64,000 nt of DNA from Eledone cirrhosa (taxonomy: Eukaryota; Mollusca; Cephalopoda; Octopoda; Eledonidae): positions 28,485,956 to 28,549,955 of the forward strand of contig OZ024741.1 in assembly GCA_964016885.1 (NCBI GenBank), written 5' to 3'. The first letter of the stretch is position 1. Each line of letters opens with the position of its first letter. Below, piece after piece: positions 58,811-64,000 of the stretch. Under the pieces are notes generated by a model that saw only the letters and a program-made list of their open reading frames with translations, was not told the origin of the DNA and did no database searches. Both the position numbers and the translations under genes were made by a program.

Positions 58811-59031
58811 CTAAAAAACAAACACCGGTGGCTCTCTGACAGGTTTGCGGTCGTGCCCCTAGCAGTGGAGACTTCTGGTGTCCTTGGCCCTAGGGCTACC
58901 TCCCTACTTACCACCACAGGCGCTGAGCTGGCTAGCTGCAGGTGTGAGCCTCGCGAGAAGGAATGGCTCTTCCAGCGCATCTCCCTTACCATCCTCCGGG
59001 GAAACACCTTCTCCATTCTGTCCGCCGGGGC
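58811..59031 (+). pseudogene. Degenerate C-terminal tail of a non-LTR retrotransposon reverse-transcriptase protein
   Basis: Read in the frame with CAC at 58,823, about 70 codons give a stretch containing VPLAVETSGVLGP and, about 35 residues later, FQRISLTILRGNTFSIL. In invertebrate mobile-element proteins with an RT_nLTR-like domain, I know a C-terminal block of the form VAVETLGVWGPEA...FLFQRISxAIQRGNAxSILG that lies downstream of the polymerase domain. Spacing and order agree. The catalytic reverse-transcriptase domain is absent. Upstream the frame runs into the CA-rich tract, and downstream it runs into a 78-bp tandem repeat and stops at 59,108. This is therefore a 5'-truncated remnant, as expected for target-primed retrotransposition. 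It is GC-richer than anything else in the window. The family assignment is from memory of the motif, with no search made. Confidence 0.6.
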
Positions 59032-59078
59032 TGTGGGGAGGCCAGCACGTGGGATCCTATTTGCTCTTAATACAGAGA

Positions 59079-59375
59079 GATGGGGAGAGCGAGACAAGTG
59101 GAGGCGATGACAGTGGGAGTTCGGCTCTTCCGTGTTCGGACCTGGTGTACGTGAGAGATGGGGAGAGCGAGAGAGATGGAGGCGATGGCAGTGGGAGTTC
59201 GGCTCTTCCGTGTTCGGACCTGGTGTACGTGAGAGATGGGGAGAGCGAGAGAGATGGAGGCGATGACAGTGGGAGTTCGGCTCTTCCGTGTTCGGACCTG
59301 GTGTACGTGGGAGATGGGGAGAGCGAGAGAGATGGAGGCGATGGCAGTGGGAGTTCGGCTCTTCCGTGTTCGGAC
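59079..59375. repeat. 78-bp tandem repeat, about 3.8 copies
   Basis: GATGGGGAGAGCGAGA starts at 59,079, 59,157, 59,235 and 59,313, exactly 78 bases apart. Each unit continues through GGCGATGACAGTGGGAG (or GATGGCAG) and GGCTCTTCCGTGTTCGGAC. Copies differ at a few positions; the first has GACAAGTGG where the others have GAGAGATGG. Because 78 is a multiple of three, several frames stay open on both strands across the block, including a 257-codon minus frame (58,711-59,484). The repeat follows the retroelement remnant directly and may be part of its 3' region. I do not recognise it otherwise. Confidence 0.95.
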
Positions 59376-59422
59376 ACATCAATTCTATGTTGATGTTATT
59401 TAGGACTATATTATCTACTTCC

Positions 59423-59428
59423 AATAAA
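59423..59428 (+). promoter_or_regulatory. Possible polyadenylation signal AATAAA
   Basis: AATAAA stands about 50 bases after the last 78-bp unit and on the same strand as the retrotransposon remnant. It could be the 3' processing signal of that element. The hexamer is common by chance in AT-rich DNA, and no poly(A) tail or target-site duplication is visible after it. Confidence 0.25.
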
Positions 59429-59519
59429 CTGATATTCGAAGACACGAATATTGACAGAAACATAAGCCTCACATGGAACTGCAAATCAAGTGGTGCTAAG
59501 GCTTGTATTAATAGTTAGC

Positions 59520-60079
59520 TGTCTATTCTGGCTAATCTAAGATATAGGGTGTCTTTTAACAAGGCAGATGTTCAATTGTAAGGTATTTATGTGGAATTGG
59601 TAAGTGTCATTGTCTGCAATGGACCATGACTTCAAAGAAGAGGCAATGGATCTGTGAACTCAAGATAGGTTTTGTATTAAAAGAACATACCCACACATAC
59701 TTACACATAGAATAGAAATTTACCCTTGTCGTCACACGAAAGTCACATGAGTCAATATATCTGGAATGGTCTGTTTAATTCCCAATAGTAAACAGAATCC
59801 TTTCGTTGTCCCAGAGTGAAAATGATACAGAATAACAACCGCAAATGTTCATGTAAAACTCATTTACATAGACCGTTAGCGGTTTCTGCTACACACAGCT
59901 GTTGTTAAATGCATAAATGCATATTTACAACAATTGCGTGTGCAAGTGGATCAGATACAGCTTCATCAGCAGAAGTTATCCATTTGGAATTGTATAGTAT
60001 TACAGAACCTATGTGAATGACCGCAACTACCATCGTTTTTATTAATATATATACACTCTACCTGTGCATCGAGTGCTCG
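59520..60079. other. Unrecognised AT-rich sequence, no gene seen
   Basis: This stretch has normal complexity and no convincing open frame, RNA gene or known element. A small dyad, AAATGCATAAATGCATATTT, lies near 59,910. Confidence 0.6.
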
Positions 60080-60124
60080 TTTTGGTACCATCAACAGTAA
60101 TTAACTAAATCCCATACGCACACA

Positions 60125-60128
<4 letters not shown>
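60080..60128 (+). repeat. Microsatellite-flanking motif, copy 1
   Basis: The sequence from TTTTGGTACCATCAACAG through AAATCCCATACG runs directly into CACACAC and then TATATA. It is clearly related to 62,058-62,105 (TTTTGGTATCACCACCAG ... GAATCGCATAC, then CACACA). The two differ at only scattered positions over about 45 bases. This suggests one ancestral segment with an attached CA/TA microsatellite that was duplicated or dispersed. The family is unknown to me. Confidence 0.75.
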
Positions 60129-60175
<47 letters not shown>

Positions 60176-60223
60176 CACACATGTCTACATATACATATAC
60201 ATATACATATTATATATACATAC
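60129..60223. repeat. TA microsatellite with imperfect TACATA extension
   Basis: A pure TA run of about 42 bases (60,129-60,170) is followed by ACATACACACATG and imperfect TACATA repeats up to about 60,223. Confidence 0.95.
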
Positions 60224-60535
60224 AGACAGTCGATTTGTGCTTAATTGCATAATTTTAGAAAATTTCCAGTCTTCAAAATACCGAAACATTTAATATGAAA
60301 TCTATGCAAAACAGATCGATTAATTGTTTATACAAAGAACGTCGATTTCTATTAATTGCAGCAAATGTTTCCCGATTGATAGGGAAAAAAAACAATAATG
60401 AAATCTTGCATGAAATTGAACATTTATTTGATTTTATATGAAAGTGATTCTGGAAGTGTCCGTTTCGGAACCTGTGTTGGTACTTGTATTAATGGTAATT
60501 ATAGTATCTTGTAGTAATTATACCAACACAGACAT
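60224..60535. other. Unrecognised AT-rich sequence, no gene seen
   Basis: About 310 bases of ordinary-complexity AT-rich DNA lie between microsatellites. No open frame above background, RNA gene or known repeat is recognised. Confidence 0.6.
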
Positions 60536-61360
60536 ATACTGGCACATATATAGGCACACATATATAGGCACACATATATAGGCACACATATATAGGTACA
60601 CATATATAGGTACATATATATAGGCACATATATATAGGCACACATATATAGGCACACATATATAGGCACACATATATAGGCACACATATATAGGTACACA
60701 TATATAGGTACACATATATAGGCACACATATATAGGTACATATATATAGGCACATATATATAGGCACACATATATAGGCATACATATATAGGCATATATA
60801 TATATAGGCATACATATATAGGCACACATATATAGGCGCACATATATAGGCACATATATATACGCACATATATATAGGCACATATATATAGGCACACATA
60901 TATAGGCACACATATATAGGCACACATATTTAGGCACACATATATAGGCACATATATATACGCACATATATATAGGCACATATATATATAGGCACACATA
61001 TATAGGCACACATATATAGGCATACATATATATATATAGGCACACATATATAGGCACACATATATAGGCACATATATATAGGCACACATATATAGGCATA
61101 CATATATAGGCACACATATATAGGCATACATATATAGGCACACATATATAGGCATACATATATAGGCACACATATATATATATATATATAGGCACACATA
61201 TATAGGCACACATATATAGGCACACATATATAGGTACATATATATAGACACACATATATAGGCACATATATATAGGCATACATATATAGGCACATATATA
61301 TAGGCACACATATAGGCAACATATATAAGAACATATATATAGGCACACATACACGTATAC
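60536..61360. repeat. 14-bp minisatellite, GGCACACATATATA type, about 59 units
   Basis: The 14-base unit GGCACACATATATA repeats with variants GGTACACATATATA, GGCATACATATATA and GGCACATATATATA, plus occasional two-base length changes (for example the longer TA run near 61,170). Minus-strand frames with VCLYMCAYICVPIY peptides arise because three units make 42 bases, so the frame stays open. They are not genes. Confidence 0.95.
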
Positions 61361-62057
61361 AGGCACACATACTAGCACATATACACACACATGCGTACAG
61401 AGACACATACAGGCACATATATATACAGACACACATATGCACTCACACAGGCACACACACTGACACACAAACAGACTGATACGCATACTGACACACATAC
61501 TGACACACACACTGATACACATACTGACACACACACACACTGACACACACAAACACACACTGACACACATACTGACACACACACACTGACACACATACTG
61601 ACACACACACACACACTGACACACATACTGACACACACATACACTGACACACATACTGACACACACACACACACACTGACACACATACTGACACACACAC
61701 ACACACTGACGCACACTGACACACACACACTGACGCACACTGACACACACTCACACACAAACACAGACACTGACACATATACTGACACACACACACACTG
61801 ACACACATACTGACACACAAACACACACACTGACACATACACTGACACACACATACTGACACACACACTGACACACATACTGACACAAAAACACACACGC
61901 TGACACACACAGACACACAAACACACACACTAACACACACACACACACTGACACATTGACACACACAGACTGACACACATACTGACACACACACACACAC
62001 ACACTGACACACATACTGACAAACACACACACACACTGACACACACAAACACACACA
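61361..62057. repeat. CA-rich minisatellite with CTGACACACA units
   Basis: CTGACACACATA and CTGACACACACACACA alternate for about 600 bases, preceded by a transition zone (61,361-61,450) with ACACATACAGGCACA. Spacing between CTGACAC motifs varies in steps of two bases, as expected from slippage of the CA runs. Minus frames coding VCVSVCVSV peptides are compositional. Confidence 0.95.
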
Positions 62058-62105
62058 TTTTGGTATCACCACCAGTAATTTACTGAATCGCATACACACA
62101 CACAC
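62058..62105 (+). repeat. Microsatellite-flanking motif, copy 2
   Basis: This is the second copy of the 60,080-60,128 motif, in the same orientation and again followed directly by a CA run. The two copies bracket 60,129-62,057. Confidence 0.75.
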
Positions 62106-62112
62106 ACACACA

Positions 62113-62190
<78 letters not shown>
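62106..62190. repeat. Compound CA-CT-TA microsatellite
   Basis: A CA run ending near 62,112 is followed by a CT run (62,113-62,156, with a single CTCG interruption) and a pure TA run of about 34 bases to 62,190. Confidence 0.98.
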
Positions 62191-62192
<2 letters not shown>

Positions 62193-62672
62193 AAAATTAA
62201 ATTAAGGGTGTCATGTCCGAGAGACATGCGCCATATCCACTGTAGAATATGCTCAAAGATTCCAATGAATAGATCCGAGCATTTTATATCAACTAGAAAT
62301 TGATTGACATATATATATATCTAAAATAAACACATGAAACAATCACAGGGAATAATTTGTAAAAGTGTGTAAGCACACATAGCTAGGTAGGTAACTAATT
62401 AAAGTTTAACTAGAACTTTAAATATATATATACCTTTTAAAATGATTAATCTTCCTTGTATATATTTCATTAAAGAAATATATTTCACCATCAATCGATC
62501 GGTAAACCACAGTAGCCAAATCCCGAATTTTCAACAAGGGAGAAGATTTAACTATCTGTGTTTACACAGCAAATTCAAATCTGCGAATGACTAGCAACGC
62601 GTGTTGCATTTTTTTAAAAATACACACATCGTACCAGCTTCATCCCAGTGGCGTAAATAGGATTATCGACAA
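62191..62672 (+). repeat. Unclassified AT-rich dispersed repeat, left copy (segments X then Y)
   Basis: Segment X (62,191-62,308, starting CCAAAATTAAATTAAGGG) is repeated in inverted orientation at 62,932-63,049. Segment Y (62,289-62,672, ending GCGTAAATAGGATTATCGAC) is repeated inverted at 63,113-63,496. Here X runs directly into Y through a short TA tract at 62,309-62,320. On the right the order, read on the minus strand, is Y, a 63-base spacer, then X. So the underlying unit appears to be X-Y-spacer of roughly 550 bases, at least partly tandem. X contains a six-base-stem hairpin, CATGTC/GACATG, conserved in both copies with different loops. No protein-coding potential or clear terminal inverted repeats were found. 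Class is unknown. Confidence 0.85.
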
Positions 62673-62814
62673 CTTATTTTAGATATATCATTTTAAAAGG
62701 TATCTATATTTAAAGTTCTAGTTAAACTTTAATTAGTTACCTACCTAGCTATGTGTGCTTACACACTTTTACAAATTATTCCCTGTGATTGTTTCATGTG
62801 TTTATTTTAGATAT
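62673..62814 (-). repeat. Partial inverted copy of segment Y (start of Y only)
   Basis: Bases 62,689-62,814 are nearly identical to 63,343-63,468 in direct orientation and to 62,317-62,444 in inverted orientation. This is the first roughly 125 bases of Y on the minus strand. It begins after a short junction (62,673-62,688) that repeats TTATTTTAGATATAT, the sequence also seen at 62,801-62,815. It is the downstream continuation of the right-hand copy, separated from it by the SINE/U6 insertion. Confidence 0.85.
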
Positions 62815-62873
62815 ACTCTTTTACTCTTTTACCTGTTTCAGCCATCCGGTTGAGGCCATGCTGGGGCACCGCC
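62815..62873 (+). mobile_element. Fragment of a cephalopod-type SINE
   Basis: CTCTTTTACTCTTTTACC, TGTTTCAG and GGCCATGCTGGGGCACC occur in this order. They agree, with a few transitions, with the very abundant cephalopod SINE sequence I remember (CTTTTACTTGTTTCAG...GCCATGCTGGAGCACCGCC). Only about 60 bases are present. The sequence that normally follows CACCGCC is missing and is replaced by a U6 fragment. This is the best clue to the source organism. The identification rests on memory. Confidence 0.75.
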
Positions 62874-62878
62874 CTTGT

Positions 62879-62918
62879 AAAAATATGGAACGCTTCACGA
62901 ATTTGCGTGTCATCCTTG
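62879..62918 (-). pseudogene. U6: 3' fragment of U6 spliceosomal snRNA (40 nt)
   Basis: On the minus strand this reads CAAGGATGACACGC, AAATTCGTGAAGCG, TTCCATATTTTT without a break. That is the conserved 3' end of metazoan U6 snRNA, including the terminal U run. The 5' two thirds, with the ACAGAGA box and the catalytic AGC triad, are absent, so this is a pseudogene fragment. It abuts the SINE fragment across CTTGT (62,874-62,878). Confidence 0.9.
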
Positions 62919-62931
62919 TATGTATATATAT

Positions 62932-63496
62932 ATCAATCAATTTATAGTTGATATAAAATGCTCGGATCTATTCATTGGAATCTTTGAGCATATTCTACAG
63001 TGGATATGGCGCATGTCTCTTGGACATGACACCCTTAATTTAATTTTGGATATATATAAGGCCCCTTAATTGTAGAGCTAAATCAGTTGAAAGGACTCGG
63101 CTGCTATTTCTAGCTGTCGATAACCCTATTTACGCCACTGGGATGAAGCTGGTGCGATGTGTGTATTTTTAAAAAAATGCAACGCGTGCTGTTAGTCATT
63201 CGTAGATTTGAATTTGCTGTGTAAACACAGATAGTTAAGTCTTCTCCCTTGTTAAAAAATCCGGGATTTGGCTATTGTGATTTACCGATCGATTGATGGT
63301 GAAATATATTTCTTTAATGAAATATATACAAGGAAGATTAATCATTTTAAAAGGTATCTATATTTAAAGTTCTAGTTAAACTTTAATTAGTTACCTACCT
63401 AGCTATGTGTGCTTACACACTTTTACAAATTATGCCCTGTTATTGTTTCATGTGTTTATTTTAGATATATATATATGTCAATCAATTTCTAGTTGA
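62932..63496 (-). repeat. Unclassified AT-rich dispersed repeat, right copy (Y, spacer, X on the minus strand)
   Basis: Inverted segment X lies at 62,932-63,049, a 63-base spacer at 63,050-63,112 (GGCCCCTTAATTGTAGAGC onward), and inverted segment Y at 63,113-63,496. Together with 62,191-62,672 this makes an imperfect inverted repeat about 1.3 kb across. The copies differ by scattered substitutions. The spacer carries GGACTCGGCTGCTATTTC and is present only on this side. The left copy ends a few bases into the equivalent position. Confidence 0.85.
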
Positions 63497-63830
<334 letters not shown>

Positions 63831-64000
63831 ATACGTACATACATATATGTATACAGACGTACAGTAGCATGCACATATATATATATATATATACATATAT
63901 ACATACATATGCATACAGGTACACATACATATATGCACGTATCAGTTTAGCGGCGCTTATTATAACGTCGCTTTGTTCGTTTGTAAACAAACTGAACAGC
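63831..64000. other. Imperfect TACATA-rich tail and window end
   Basis: Degenerate TACATA/TATACA repeats continue to about 63,940. The last 60 bases (GTTTAGCGGCGC to the end) are ordinary sequence containing a short dyad, GTTTGTAAACAAAC. No gene is seen. Confidence 0.7.

Noticed and set aside
58711..59484. 257-codon minus-strand open frame across the 78-bp repeats
   Set aside because: It stays open because 78 is a multiple of three and the repeat is GC-rich. The opposite strand carries the recognisable retroelement motif, so this frame is most likely a shadow.
60073..60090. GTGCTCGTTTTGGTACC resembling the 5' stem-loop of U6 snRNA
   Set aside because: It mismatches at several stem positions, and the downstream sequence bears no likeness to U6. 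It also overlaps the microsatellite-flanking motif, so chance similarity is more likely.
60489..62111. Overlapping minus-strand frames encoding VCLYMCAYICVPIY and VCVSVCVSV repeats
   Set aside because: They lie in minisatellites where several frames are open at once; pure low-complexity translation.

Overview
This window is almost entirely repetitive eukaryotic DNA. Bases 1 to about 58,238 (91% of the window) are one tandem satellite array with a 72-bp monomer: about 800 copies, about 33% GC, all in one orientation. The array enters already running at base 1, so its true length is unknown. The likely source is a cephalopod mollusc (octopus, squid or cuttlefish). The main evidence is a fragment at 62,815-62,873 that matches what I recall of the abundant cephalopod SINE, together with the richness in CA/TA/CT microsatellites. 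That attribution is from memory and was not searched.

The array is built hierarchically. Bases 1 to about 26,800 (domain A) contain higher-order units of about 6.8-6.9 kb (about 95 monomers). Two neighbouring units were copied together, giving an 11,987-bp super-period. Bases 23,690 to about 41,450 (domain AB) contain a chimeric unit of about 6,634 bp, present twice in full and once with about 30 monomers missing (4,472 bp). Bases 39,950 to about 50,606 carry a 5,481-bp duplication. From about 51,730 to 58,238 the array has no multi-kilobase copies and more private variants, as expected at a satellite edge. The long minus-strand reading frames here exist because 72 is a multiple of 3 and one of six frames lacks a stop. 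They are broken by frameshift and nonsense variants that were themselves copied, so I do not call genes.

Right of the array are a CA-rich tract (58,239-58,730), a decayed non-LTR retrotransposon tail (about 58,811-59,031, + strand), a 78-bp tandem repeat (59,079-59,375), about 0.6 kb of unrecognised sequence, and a microsatellite belt (60,129-62,190) holding a 14-bp minisatellite and a CTGACACA-type repeat. Two copies of a roughly 48-bp motif flank most of that belt. Bases 62,191-63,496 hold inverted copies of an unclassified AT-rich repeat. Inside it sits a SINE fragment fused to an antisense 3' piece of U6 snRNA, inserted in a TA tract. The window ends in a TA microsatellite of about 300 bp and a short unrecognised stretch.

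I found no intact protein gene, no tRNA or rRNA gene, no CRISPR array and no bacterial-type system. What merits follow-up is the higher-order structure of the satellite, the retroelement at its edge, and the SINE-U6 chimera within the inverted repeats.
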